DNA from: Portulaca oleracea
Taxonomy: Eukaryota > Streptophyta > Magnoliopsida > Caryophyllales > Portulacaceae
Length of the DNA: 64,000 bases
Assembly: GCA_029582165.1 (NCBI GenBank)
Contig: CM055889.1
Coordinates: 16,103,341-16,167,340, forward strand
Direction: 5' to 3'
Of this stretch, positions 21,974-35,701 are shown one piece after another. Made by a program: the position numbers and the translations under genes. The notes under the pieces are model-generated. The model made no database searches. It was not told the DNA's origin and was given only the letters and a program-made list of their open reading frames with translations. Numbering within the stretch: position 1 is the stretch's first letter; every line of letters starts with the position of its first letter.

Positions 21974-24900
21974 TGTAACACCCCAACCTTAATCACAAGA
22001 TTAAAATCTTACTCAAAAACCCAAACCTGTGATTAGCGCAGCGGAACACTTTAGATCGAGGCATTACCGCCGTCCCCAAAAGAGACAAGGCACAAACACA
22101 CCAAAACTTTATAACCACAAGAGAGAAAAATGCTAAACTCCAAACCCAAAACATAAGTACAAACTTATACAATCCTTGAATTTATGGATACATAAACTTA
22201 AAACCATAAGAGGACTTCCAAGCAACTGCCAAACCGGCTCTCCTGCCATTAACGTGACTTAGGAACTACCTCACGCGATTGAAGCTACTTCGGAACTGAT
22301 TTGTCTTTGCCTCGGGAGCTCGAACCTTCTAAAAACAAAACATTAAAACATTGCAAAAAGTGAGTGGGGAAAAACTCAGTACGTAAACCTCCAACACGTA
22401 AAACCGTTCGAAAACGGTTTTAGTGCCGGCATTTAAATTCATTTTGAAAGCAAGGGAGTAAAACCAATAACCTGAAATGAAGTACATACATAACATACAT
22501 GAATAACAATGTAGTAAAGGTAGATGAATAAATATGTGGAACCCTCATGATCGGTGCAAGCACCTCACACACGCGCATGCCCAAATCGATCTAGATTTGG
22601 ATTGGGTGACCACTAAGCGGTCGACACTGGCCAGGTCAAGGCACTCTGATCAGGAGTGCTAAAACATGAGTACATATAAATGATAATATAAGGCGGGTCC
22701 ACTTTAAAACATAAAAGATTACATAAAGCATAAAACTTGATAATACATGAATAATGTACGCACTAAGGCGGTAAAGGTTGGACAATTTGCGTACCTTGGG
22801 ATGATAAAGTCACGGCGTGTGTCTCGGCTTTGAGATGGCTTTGGTAACTTGTCAACTAAGACATGAATAATGGAAAATGAAGAACCGAATGAGGCTCTTA
22901 ATTAGTTTCAAAAGTTTAGAAACTTAGGAAAATATAAATGAAATAACTTAGGGAGAAAATTTCAGGTTATATAAAAATAAAGTTTATAGCATAACTTGAG
23001 TTAGGAAAAACGGAATGAGGCAAACGAGTACATCTCGGAATAGGGAAAATCATAATCTACAACTTTGTCAACAAAACCAGAGGCTAAAAATGAGAGGAAG
23101 GGCTCCAAAATGGGCCCGGACAGAAGCTAAGGTAGAATAAATTAGGAATTCCGGAATGAAATTACATAGAGAAATTGATGTAGAAAGGTGAAATCAAAGA
23201 AGGGCACTTGGACCTTGGAAAGATAGCTTAGATTAATGAAGTATAAGAACCAAAGATTGAAGGTGAATATGAGATTAAAAGGGTTCCTCTAGACTTATTT
23301 AGAAAAACGATGTCGATGACGCGGTTGATGAAAGAAGAATGAATAATGGAGTTTGAGGAATAAACTTTGAGTTGAGAATTTAGAGGAACTTAACTTGAGA
23401 GTTATTTAGAACTTGGAAGTCATTAGCTAGATAAAACCTTGACCAACTCAAAGATATTGAACTCTTAAGCTAACACTCATTGGGAGATATATATAACTTG
23501 TGTTTAAATCACCACTCTTGGCTAAAAGACCTTAGGACATACTTAGGCTTCCAAAACCATACTTTTCCCCCTTAAGACTTTAACCTAAGATTATAACATA
23601 TAACCATAACTTATCAATGCTTAAAGTCCCCTATTGACTTGGTTTAGGGCCTTAAAGATGGAATTTTATAAAGGGTAAACTGGGCAGAAACTTCAAGTAG
23701 ACAGCCCTTCTTCCCGGGCTCATATCTCACACTCCCGACATCGTATAAATACAAACCATACCTTTCCGGAAAGCTTGCAATGTGACCTAAAACTTTCATT
23801 TTTTCATCAAAAACTAAAGAGGTCTCCAAAGGGACGAAAAACAGCCCTCAAGATACTGACTCCAGAAACGTATTCCGAAACGCAATGTTACGGTTTTGGC
23901 TATATCTCGGCCTATACAAGTCGGAAATTAGAAATTCCAAAGCCTATGGTTTGCTAACACCTTAAGCTATCAAATGGAGTAAAAATCTGGGCAAAAATCC
24001 CACTTTTAAAATTCTGTAAATTTCCAGAATCGAAACAGAGACTATTTTGCTCTTAATTTCAGCTCTAATGATACTTTTAGCCCTTAATTCATACTAATTC
24101 TCAACCAAACTTCACTTTGGCTATAATCCACTATATTTCCAGAATTAAACCTTGAAATTTAACTCATCAAAGAGCTTAAATTCCACATGCAACCCTGGAT
24201 TAAACATACTCTCAACATAAAGGACTTGTTCTTGAACTCTTGCACCAAAACCTCACTAATTCACCCAAATTAAACATGACAACACTTAAATAATAATCTT
24301 AACATATATAATCAGCCCTTAATACTCAGAAACTTATCAAGAAACTCACATGCATCAAGATTATAACAATATCCATCAAGAATTCATCAAGAAAACCTCA
24401 AGAACACCTCAAATTTCACATGCACAAACTCTAAACTCAAACCCTAACTTGACTAATACAATCATATACTTGAATTCATGAATTAAGAGAGTAAAAGAGA
24501 TAGAATTTACAAGAATTACACATATAAAACATAAAACTCAGATTAGGGTTTAAAAGAATTGAATTTGGGGGTTTGAGAGATTACCCTTGGGGTTAAAAAT
24601 GGATGAAAACACAAGAGAGAGGAAGGGGGTGGTGCACGGTGGCCGTGGCTGGCGGCGGCTGGCCGGAAAATGGCCGGAAAAGTGGCCGGCGGCTGCTGTG
24701 GCTGGCTGGGCAGAGAAGGGGAGGGAGGTAGAGAGAGAAAGTGAAGGTGTTTGAGAAATTAAAATGAAGAAATGGGTTTACTAATATCCATTAGTAGTAT
24801 ATATTCCCTCCACTTAATTAGAACACTAACTAATACTTAACAAATCTGAATTTTGATTAAGTAAAATAAATTGTAACCAAATACTAGTTTAATAAATTCG

Positions 24901-25343
24901 TTTGCACTAAATAAAATTAATTGGTAACAATTGGGTTAAAATAAAATAGAACTTGAACTAATAAAATTAAATGAATGGAACATAATAAAATTAAATGAAT
25001 GGAACATAAATATTACTTGTACTAAAATAAAATAAACATAATCTAAAATAAAATAAATTAAGGTTTGGATAATAAAATATAAACGTTGAGAAGTAAAAAT
25101 TAAACCCCTTTCGGTTAAAGAAATAACGTAAACGGTAAAACCCGATATAAATTAACTTAACGGGTAATTAAAGTGAATTAAAGGTTTATGAACCCGTAGC
25201 TTGGTACCCTTTGCCATCTCCTGCACGAGACTTGACACCGATAAAATGAATAATTAAAAGTAAACGCGAAAAATTTATACGTAATTTAGATAATTACGGT
25301 AGTTAGTACTTAATTAATCGTGATTTTGGGGCGGGTTATTACA
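21974..25343 (-). mobile_element. Solo LTR, 3.37 kb, chromovirus-like (Ty3/gypsy)
   Basis: Begins TGTAACACCCCAACC and ends GCGGGTTATTACA, flanked by an exact 5-bp direct repeat ATTTT (21969-21973 and 25344-25348). TGTAACACCCC/GGGTTATTACA ends and a length above 3 kb are typical of Tekay/del-type chromovirus LTRs. No gag-pol sequence lies between the ends, so this is a solo LTR, the product of recombination between two LTRs. On the minus strand a TATA-like stretch near 24800 precedes a CT-rich leader (24760-24600), suggesting leftward transcription. The segment at 24630-24720 is GC-rich with GGCCGG/TGGCCGG repeats. Confidence 0.85.
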
Positions 25344-26880
25344 ATTTTGTTCAAAATTCTCCCTTTATCTTAGTCCCAAATGAAGTCCTATCGTTCTCAA
25401 CAACTTTTTCACACTCAGCAACGACTTCTCAAGATTTCCACTTCTAAGAGAGTGATTTCAAATTTGGAGATGAACAAGGTGAGTGAAGGGTGGAGTTTTA
25501 TGGGATACTTTGTTTGAAGGGAGGTATTGATTTTTTTTTGGGGGGGAGGGGGGGTGGACTAAGCACAAAACCCTTTAATTTTGCTTGATCATTCAATATT
25601 TTGGGAGGGGTAAACTTTTAACCGAAAGATTAGACATTAAACGAGCTATAGTAGGTTGAAATGATATATTTGACTTTTTCATCAAGTTTAATGACTCTGA
25701 GTTGAACGAAAAATTTACAATGACATATTTAATATATGAGAATAGTTGAGTAGCATTAGAATATGAGAAGTCAAACTATCCAATCTTTTCAAAAAAAATT
25801 CACGCTTTCAAAACTTTCCTAACCAAACTTTACCTAAGCATACCCAACATTCCCTTATCCTTCTACATCCTGAGTAATGTCATTACCTATTTTTAGTGAG
25901 ACCTGCAACAAATACAAACCAATGAGCCTTTTACCCATTCCCCCCCCCCCCCACGCATGATTATTAATACTGTTTCTGGAGAAACTAAGGTGAGCTGAGT
26001 TGGGAGGATCGAATTTACATGGATGACGACAAGTCGAAATTTGGTGGTGCTCACGACTTGCAAAGTAAGGCCTGCCCCGGGGGATTAGGGACGTCCCTCT
26101 GCCGCTCAAGTTAGCACAAGGATCATGGATAATTAATGCATATGGAGGGAAGGTGAGTGTTTCGAGATGGATCGATACGAGAATAATTCTTTCAACAGAG
26201 AGGAAAGATGAGTGTGCGTTCTTGGGTGTGGAGTTGGTATTTCTCAAGTTATGCTCCTTAATGAATAGCGAGGGTGGTATATAGTAGAAATGGGTGAAAA
26301 TAAATGAGATATTAAATCAGCAAATTGGGGAAGGAAGGTTGGGTTCCCCATTGGCCCATGTAGGTTGGGAGTTGGCATACTTAACCCAATACTTTATTTG
26401 GACCCACAATAGAAATTTGGCATTGTATAAAACTACTGATTAATAAATAATTTGATATGTCAAATGACCTATAGAGGTGAGATTTTTACCACATCAAGTA
26501 CCACACCAACTTTCACTATAAATCCCACTTTACATGGGACTTAGAGAAATCGGAACAAAGAAAGGCATTAATCTAGTAATATACCCTGATTTCATTTCGG
26601 ATATGTGTGTTAAGGTAGTGCTTGTGAATAGCTTGGTTGTTGGGCTGATTGCTGGGTCAGTTGCATGCAAGTGAGTTGAGCCGAAAAGTCCACACCAGAT
26701 CCAACTGCTGGGAAGGATGTGATGTGGTAAACAAACCATATTTTTATCCCAACCCAATGCACCATTACTTGATCAGTTGATCCTTTTGTATGTTAGTACA
26801 TCTGTACATGGCAACTGTAGGAGCGTTAACAAAAACAGGTTACATCACAAGCTTAGCTTTAGCGCGGGAGCACTGAGGAT
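25344..26880. other. MULE leader remnant and PPR4 upstream region
   Basis: 25344-25520 probably continues the MULE 5' region cut by the solo LTR. G-rich (25530-25555) and C-rich (25940-25952) homopolymers follow. A 130-codon minus-strand frame at 26247-25855 has no recognisable domain and is not supported as a gene. The last few hundred bases presumably contain the PPR4 promoter; no clear TATA box was seen near the start codon. Confidence 0.45.
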
Positions 26881-26905
26881 GAGGAAGACATAGATACACA
26901 CAGAC

Positions 26906-29900
26906 ATGGATATGATTTCTCTCTCCACCACTACCACTTCCACCGCACATTACTCTCTCTCCATCTTCTCCGGTAAACCCCGCTTCTCTCTCTCCCTCAC
27001 CAACTCCGACGATACTCTTCCCTCTTCATCTACTCCTCTTCAACTCCCCGCCCATCTCCGTCGCCCTAAGACCCTCCAAATTCCCACCTCTAAACCCTCT
27101 AAAACCCCTCCCCTTCCACCACCTAAACTCCCCTCAAACCCTCTCAAAACCCTCTTCTCTACACCCCAAAATGCCCCCCTCAAACCCTCCAACCTCACCC
27201 CTAAACTCCGCCTCACCAGCAAGATCTCCCCTCCTCCTCCTCCTCCCCCGCCACCTCCGCCGCTCCACGAGGATCTCGTCCCCGAGACTGAGTCATCTGA
27301 CGAAGATGAAGCTTCTGCAGAGGCCGAATTCCGACAGGTGGGCAAGATTTTTGTGGGGAATTTGCCACTCTGGATCAAAAAACCTCAACTTACGGAGTTC
27401 TTCCGCCAATTTGGGCCTATTAAGAATGTCATTTTGATTAAAGGGCATGAGGATTCCGACCGGAATCTGGGGTTTGGGTTTGTTATCTATGATGGCCCAA
27501 CTGCGGAGAAGTCGGCCATGAAGGCTGTGGAGTTTGATGGGGTCGAGTTCCATGGGAGGGTCCTCACTGTTAAATTGGATGATGGAAGAAGGTTTGTTCT
27601 TATTACTATATCTTTACTGAATTGTTGTTGGTGTTTGTTGCTAGGCAGACTTGCCCAAATTAGTAGACTTCTCCCCCTTGAAAGTTGTTTATTTATTTGT
27701 TTGTTGTTGTGTGGGTGTGTATGTGTGTTTAACTGACAGGTTGAAAATGAGGGCAGCTGAGAGGGAGAGGTGGGTGGAGGAGGGTGAGGATGGGAGGGAG
27801 TATCGGTCCGATTGGCACGCACAGAGGGAGGATTCCAGGAAGGAGTTTAAGAAGGTTTTGGAGAGTCACCCGGAAAATTGGCAGGCAGTTGTTCGTGCCT
27901 TTGAGAGGATTAAGAAGGTACCAAATTTTACTACCATGGGCTTTGCACTAAGGTCATATAATTTGAAATGTGTTGAATAGTTCGTTTTTAGTTCGATGCA
28001 TGTGTGCTTGTTAAACTAGTCTGTTTGTATGGTTTTACGAATTCTCGAATGATTCAATCGACGAATGCTCTTGTATTTTTGAGCAATAAATGCTTTAATT
28101 GAGAGCCTAACTTATTCATAAGATGGACTATGAGTTTATTGGCTAATCAGGTGTTTACATATGAATGGGAATGTAGTGATGTTAGAGAGTAAAGGGTGAA
28201 ACTAACTTTTCAATTTTTCATCCATCCAGTGCCACGCATGTACTTTCCTCTTCATGCCACAAATTAAGGGTCTCTTTGTTTGGCAAAGGAGGGGAGGGGA
28301 GGGAAAGGGAGGTTATTAATAATTTTTCTCTTGCTTGGGAAATTCAAATGAGGGTGAAGGGAGGGGAGGGGAGTACATCACCTCCATTCTCCTCCATTAA
28401 CCCTCCTTTTCTTATCCAGTGCAACGCATGTTGTGTAAGATTGGTGTTTTATTTTTTGATTAATAATTGTGAGTGGTTAAAGATCGTCACAGTGACTGAC
28501 CATTAAGATTGGTAGGAGTTTAGTTACAAGCTCTGTTGTGGCTATGAATTGCCTAGTCATCCGTGGATTTGGTACTCCAAATGGCTCAATCTGTTTCATA
28601 AAATTCATGTACTTTACATAAGTCAGAAAAATGTGGAGAAATGCCAATTGTTGAGGGCCTGTTTTTGAATTGACAGTTGAGGGAGGTTAATTTTAGCTGA
28701 AGGAATAAGATCAGTTATGGCAAGAACTTTCTGCGTGGCTCTATTATAGAAGTGTGCATAAGGCAAAATTGTTTACAGATTGTCTAGACTCTAGATGCAG
28801 TCTTTTTTAACTTTCTAGTTTTTTTATTAAGAATTTTCATCCCCCCCCCCCTCTTTCTTCCGGCCGAATTTCTTAAGATGCTCACTGTATGGAAGATTGA
28901 TAATCTAATTGAAAAATTCACTCTTGTTGCCGCAGTTTCATTCAGCTAGCTTCTGTGCTTCATAGTCATTGTTCATATGTATGGCTTTTCACATCTTTGC
29001 CTTTCTGACTCTTGCATAAAATTTAGCCATCCAGGAAAGAGTTTGGGCTGCTAGTGAAATATTATGCTAGACGTGGAGATATGCATCGTGCACGTGAAAC
29101 CTTTGAAAGAATGCGGGCTCGAGGAATAGAGCCAACTTCACATGTCTTTACGAGGTATGTTGCATTTGCATACTTTTGAGTCTTTGAGATTCTTACACGG
29201 ATTAATATCCCTAACAAAATGTGAAAACTGAAACCTTATCAACCTTTGGGGACAAATATCTTTTGCAAGATTGATCAAATCCAAAGGTAGCTAGCTATAT
29301 TTTGGTAAAATCAAGATTCTCATTTAGAGTTTGTAAAGATTAATGCCAGTTTTAAGATGAGTATTCAGACAGTTGTTTGGAAATACAAGGGGATGGCACT
29401 CATATACAAAAGGGCAAGTTTAAAAGGAGCAGCATGCCCTTAAGGTTCTTAGAACAATATGTTTGTTCAAGACTGAAGAATTAAACGAACCTGTTATGAT
29501 GAATTATTGTTTGATTTGTATGGGTTGTTTAGATGTTGAAACATAGATGTTAATGCTGAATTTATGCTTATGCAGTCTCTTATTTGGTTATTCAAACATA
29601 GATAGTTAGATACTTACGCAGAATTATCGTTTATGCAGCCTTATTCATGCCTATACTGTTGGGAGAGACATGGAAGAAGCACTCTCCTGTGTGAGAAAAA
29701 TGAAAGAAGAAGAGATAGAAATGAGTCTGGTGACTTATAGCATTCTCGTTGGAGGTTTTGCTAGAGTTGGCAATGTTGAGTGAGTAAGCTGGTCTACTAG
29801 AATTATAATTTACATTGTGTCAACCGCTGCCTTTGTTTGCCAGAGCCGTTTAGTTATTCGATTCATCTGTTAAGGCCTTCTGGTCTTTCAGCATTCTTTC

Positions 29901-32900
29901 TGCATGTGATTAGATCTTCTAGTCATGCAAAGCTTTTTCTCATCAACTGGTGTAGCTATGTGTGTCATACCTAGTTATTATGGTTCTTGAAATGCGCAAC
30001 ATCCAATGTGAGGTATTACTATTGCTTAAGCCATTTGAAACAAACATTTCAGTATTGAGCTCTTAGTGCGCTGAAAAGCCTCTGTATCTGAGAAGTTGTG
30101 CAAGAATGTATCGAAGACATAAGTTATGTCATATTATTCTGTGAGGATAACTTGTACAGAGATGGTTCATGAGAATAGTAGAGTAGAATTGACTATGTAA
30201 TGTAGGGAATATGAAAAATATCTCCTAATGATGACTTTGGACTTTGGAGTACGGATGTCCACTGTCCGCTTTTTCTGCCTTGACTGTTGGATCCTTCTTG
30301 GATGTATTGAAATGATATTTTCCCTATCTACAATAAGAAAGTTCCATCAAGAAACAAGGTACCAAAGGATGTTCGAAATAAAGGAAGTGGAAAGAAGAAT
30401 TATTTTTGCCTTGGGCGTCTATATTTGGCGAATTATATTTTCATCCCTAATTCAAGAATGGAAAAGCAGGAATCTCATTAGCAAACATCCATAATTCATT
30501 GACATTGAACATCATTCTCCAAGTAAATGTAAAATATAAGGAAAAGAAATGCTTTCCTCCTGGTATACATGGCTTGATCTTTCTACCTGGTCTATGCTTG
30601 TGTTCTCCTATAATCCTAACTGCAGTTGTTTTTCGATTGTGGATGGAGCTGTTTTGTTTCTGTTTTTTCCCCTATACAGCATTAAAACTATCTAATGCTT
30701 GCTTACATTTCTTGGAAGGGCTGCAGATCAATGGTTCAATGAGGCTAAAGAGCAGTGCACAACCCTGAATGGGATCATTTATGGCAATATCATTTATGCT
30801 TACTGGTAAGTGTTTTTCTTTTCTTTTTCTTTCTTTTAACAATATTGTATTCCTGACTGAATCATGTATTCGTAAAATGATCAGTGTTCCCCACAAAAGT
30901 ATATTATGTTACGAATTTGTAAAGATGTAAATTGAGTTGTCATGTTGCTGATTGTGGAAGATCCGCCCAAATTATTGAGAGCGTGTTTAGTATTTCCATT
31001 TTCATAGTTGTTGATCTGTCCTTTTGGTTTAAATGTCCGCTGCTATTCATTAACTGCTCATTCTATGAAATTGCCTTTATAATTTTTAACAACATGATTA
31101 TCAAGCATTTCATATGGGCTTCTTGCATTGGTTTCAATTTTTTTGACTTGATATGGAGATTGGATCATGATCTTTGTTTATATGATGCAGCCAAACTTGT
31201 AATATGGACCGTGCTGAGGCTTTAGTGAGGGAGATGGAAGAGCAAGGTATTGATGCTCCAATTGATATATACCATACTATGATGGATGGTTATACCATGG
31301 TTGGTGATGAAGAAAAGTGTTTGATTGTGTTTGAGAGACTGAAGGTACAGCAACTTAAATTCTAACTGCTGATGTATTCTATTATGCACGTTTAAATTGC
31401 TTGACCTCGGACCTTAATTCATTAAATTTGGCCCTTCAAGAATTTACATGATTTAGCTGGGCCTGATGTAGGAATGATCGTGTGTCCTAGTCTCAGCGTA
31501 AATCCATTGGACTTGTATTTTTTTAGGCATGTGGAATTGTGGATATACTAAAATCCAGACTCACGGGGTTTGGTTCCTTTTCGTTGAAGATCCACCCCTT
31601 CCAGGTCCATGTCTTATTTGGACCTAATGTGTCAACCTGAGATATTTGGGGGTTCTCCCTCCCTCCCTTCTGACGTGCTTGATCTATAAATATGTGTTTA
31701 TAGTAATGAATGCTAGATAGATGGGATGAACGTTGTCCCCTTTAAATGGTACAGCCTTCCCAACGGAGACTTCCCCCATGTGCAGCCATTGGCAGGGTTG
31801 CCATTTTCTTTATTTGTGACTAATTGTTTGTGCATGTGTGCGTATGTGTTGTAGTAGTGTTGGAAAGAATGAGTTAGTATGGAAATTGAATGAGGCTGTT
31901 GTCTTGATATTATCAGAAGATACACGGAGAGCTTTTGAGAGCATTGAGGATATATGCAGAGAGAGGAGTGGTAGAAGGTAGAATCAGAGTACAGCGTTTG
32001 TGGCGGGATGCTGAGTATGAGTTATGGCCTTAATTCTTTCCATGTGTCTTGGCAGCAGGGTTAGTGATTAATGATAATTATTGTTGTCAAAGCACTGGTC
32101 AATATTTCTTGGATATGCTGGTTTAAGATATTTACTTGTCATTCTTTTTACCGTGATATCCTTCAGGCTAGTTTGATATAGATCTGTTTTTCTGACCTGG
32201 GAATGGATCGCTGATCCTTAGGCCTTGGTAGTTGGAGTAAACATTCTATATGTTTCTTAATTCAGACATTTCAGTTGGAACTAATAAGGGCTTCATGTGG
32301 TTGTTTCTTGATGTTAAATGATAATTTTATGCTTTCTTCCTTGTTCAAGGTTCTTAAATTTTGGTATCTGTATTGTTGTTATCTCAATGAATGTTATTGA
32401 TGTCATGTGCTTTCAGGAATGTGGCTTTGCACCGTCAGTCGTTACTTATGGGTGCCTAATAAATCTTTACACTAAGGTATTTGCGAGCATCTATACTTGG
32501 TTACTTGTTGGTGTTATTTTTTTTGCTTACCCAGCAAATAGTGTGAGACTTTTTCTTGTAGATTATTCGTTGTATTGTAAGACTTACCAGTCATTGCTCG
32601 TTATTCCAGAGCTCTTCTCACTATATATATATTGTCAAACCATGGAGGAGCCTCCCCTCCCCCTTTATTTTTAGTGTTTTTTTTTAATTTTTTAATTTTT
32701 ATTGGGGGGGGGGGGGGTGTGGTGGTGGTGGTGGTGGTGGTGGTGATGAGATGTTCAAGACAAAGACTTTATAGTTGATCACTCGAACAGATTGCTGTTA
32801 GTCAACTTTGTAATTTGAAATGGCTTTGTGCTCATGTTGATAAAATTTAACCTTCCTCTTAAGAATGATTTGAAACTACAAAATGCAACCTTGTCTCTCT

Positions 32901-35660
32901 ATCTAGGTTTGTGATACAATATTGCGAACATTAGGAGGAAGGTTCCTCAAAGCTTTGCATAGGTTATCAACTGCCTACTGCTTCCTCTATCTGGATTCCG
33001 GACAAGTTATGCACAGGAAAACTCCATGCAAGCGGAGTTCATGCATTCCATCAATTCTAATTATGAAATTGGAATAGGCTGGTGCGATAGGAATGGAGTT
33101 GGAAAGTTAGGAAATGTGTTATCTTGTCAAACTCTTTAAGATAGCTCTGAGATAGGTTCTTCTACCTGCCTTCACACTAGAATATAGATAGATTTTTGTG
33201 ATTTAGTCTTGTGCTATAGAAAGATAATGCTGCAATATTTTAAGTATGTCATTCATAGAATTACGTGTTGATTCACCCTTTGATTTTGGCTTCATCTTAT
33301 ACTGTAAGGTATCTCCTGACTTGATTACCGTTCAGACTTCAGATATATAATTTACCTTAAAAGTTTCCTTTTTCGCAGTTTGGAAAGGTTTCCAAGGCAT
33401 TGGAGGTTAGCAAAATGATGAAATCTGCCGGTATCAGACATAACATGAAGACCTATTCCATGTTAATCAATGGGTTCTTGAGATTAAAGGACTGGGCAAA
33501 TGCATTTGCTATTTTTGAGGATGTGATGAAAGATGGTCTGAAACCAGATGTTGTACTCTACAATAATATGATTAGGGCATTTTGTGGGATGGGTAATATG
33601 GACCGTGCTGTTCGCATGGTTGAGCAAATGAGGAAAGAAAGGCATAGGCCTACCACCCGGTCATTTATGCCCATCATTCATGGTTTTGCACGTGCTGGGG
33701 ACATGAGAAGAGCCCTTGAAATATTCGACATGATGCGGAGGAATGGATGCATTCCAACTGTCCACACATTCAATGCTTTAGTTCTTGGCCTTGTTGAGAA
33801 GCGTCAGGTAAAGATCTGATGACATTTTTGCTTCTGGTTTCCTACAGATATGCATTCCTGTCCTTCCTGTCTTTGCCTATCTTTTGTAATCCTACTGCTT
33901 GCTGTATCATGTGTGATGAATAATGATATTTGGACCGTTTGAGTCTCAATTTCTCTTCAACTACTATGGTACAGCAGAACTGTTCACGTATCGATCATGG
34001 CAGAGGCCTCGTATGAAGTTCTTATGGCTGAGCCATTAATTCAAGATGATGACTGGTTGTTACTCATGTGTTTCTGGATTTATCTGTTGGTAGAAATCAG
34101 ATGTTGTTAAATGTGGCAGGGAACATAAGAGTGGAATTTTCTGCATTAAATTTGGAAACATATACCTTTTCAGTGTGGTGGTGATAGATGTTATATACTT
34201 GCGAATGTGTCTGTGTACTTTGTGACCTCCGATGTTCATTTCTAATATTAAGGAGCATGCAATGGAATGGCTCCTAATGTTGGTATTCATGAATTACTTT
34301 TGAAGTGCTAATCATAGCTAGCAGCACATAACAAATTACTTATCTCCAAAGAAGTATCAAATTAGCAAGGCTTTGGATATTTGATGTCATTGTGGTTTGG
34401 CTATGTTCTGTACCTTTTCTTGTTGCATTCCTCTTCCTTATTTTTGCCCCCGTTTTCCCTCTCTTGTTGGACCACGTTTGTGTGTTGCATTTAGTTCATG
34501 TAATTTAGTTCGTGTTTGTTTCAGATGGACAAGGCTGTTGAAATATTGGATGAGATGTCATTGGCTGGGGTTAGCCCCAATGAGCACACGTACACAACAA
34601 TCATGCAAGGTTATGCAGCTTTGGGTGATACTGGAAAAGCTTTTGAATATTTCACTAAAGTCAAGGATGAGGGACTTCAACTTGATGTATATGCTTATGA
34701 AGCATTGCTCAAGGCCTGTTGCAAGGCCGGAAGGATGCAGAGTGCTCTAGCTGTCACAAGGGAGATGAGTATGCGGAACATCCCCAGGAATACATTTGTC
34801 TATAACATATTAATTGATGGGTATGCAACTATGCTTGGTGCATCTTGAATTCTTGATTGGGATTTCATAACGTTGATCCAATCAACTTTAATTTGACAAT
34901 TTTTTTTTTGAGCTTTTTTGCTATTCTGCTGTTATGTGGCTTAAGAGAAAGCCAAAAGAGAGAAGACATTAGGAAAAGAGACAGCCTCCATTTTGGTTTT
35001 GCTGCTCTTCTTTATGCGTTTTATTTTTCTGAATTCTTAGTTCTTACTGCTTTGTTATTGTTCATGTTGGATTGTGTAGATGGGCTCGAAGAGGAGATGT
35101 TTGGGAGGCAGCAGACCTATTGCAACAAATGAGACAAGATGGTGTGCAGCCTGATATACATACTTATACATCTTTCATCAATGCATGCTGCAAGGCTGGA
35201 GATATGATGGTAAGTTCATCGAATTATCTGGTCGCTTGGACTTCGATGCAGTAGTTTACAGAAACTTTGATTTGTTTGGTGCCTCCTTTCCCACATCTAA
35301 CAGAATCTTACCAAAGAGAAAATAGTGAATTTGGTTCCCACCTCCATCTTCCAAACTCTCCACCAAGGTTCAAACCTAGGTAGAAGCAAAAAATTTCTGT
35401 TGTGTAAAAATTGTGGGATTGATGGCCAATGGTTGCCAATTGCCAGGTGCAGTTTGGTAACCCCCCCCCCCCCCGGCGCGCGCGCGGCGGCCTGTGATGC
35501 TTACTGGTGGGATTCCTGCAGTAGGGGCTCAATAGTGGGCCTACTTAACCGTCGTTAGAAAAAAGTGTAGCAGAATCACGTAATATTTCAACTTGAAAGG
35601 GAACATCATCGAAGATCCCGTCTTTAGTTATAAGTCGTGGGTTTATTTATGGCATTTTGT

Positions 35661-35701
<41 letters not shown>

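Noticed and set aside
25855..26247. 130-codon minus-strand frame upstream of PPR4
   Set aside because: No domain, homopolymer-derived Gly run, no support for a start or for splicing partners.
27040..27378. Gly-rich minus-strand frame
   Set aside because: Antisense of the proline-rich part of PPR4 exon 1.
34397..34750. 117-codon plus-strand frame in the PPR4 region
   Set aside because: Begins in intron 8 and overlaps exon 9 in the wrong frame; the exon 9 frame has clear PPR motifs.
35340..35700. tRNA-derived SINE in PPR4 intron 10
   Set aside because: A box-B-like word and a T run are present, but no convincing box A, no target duplication and no second copy in the window.
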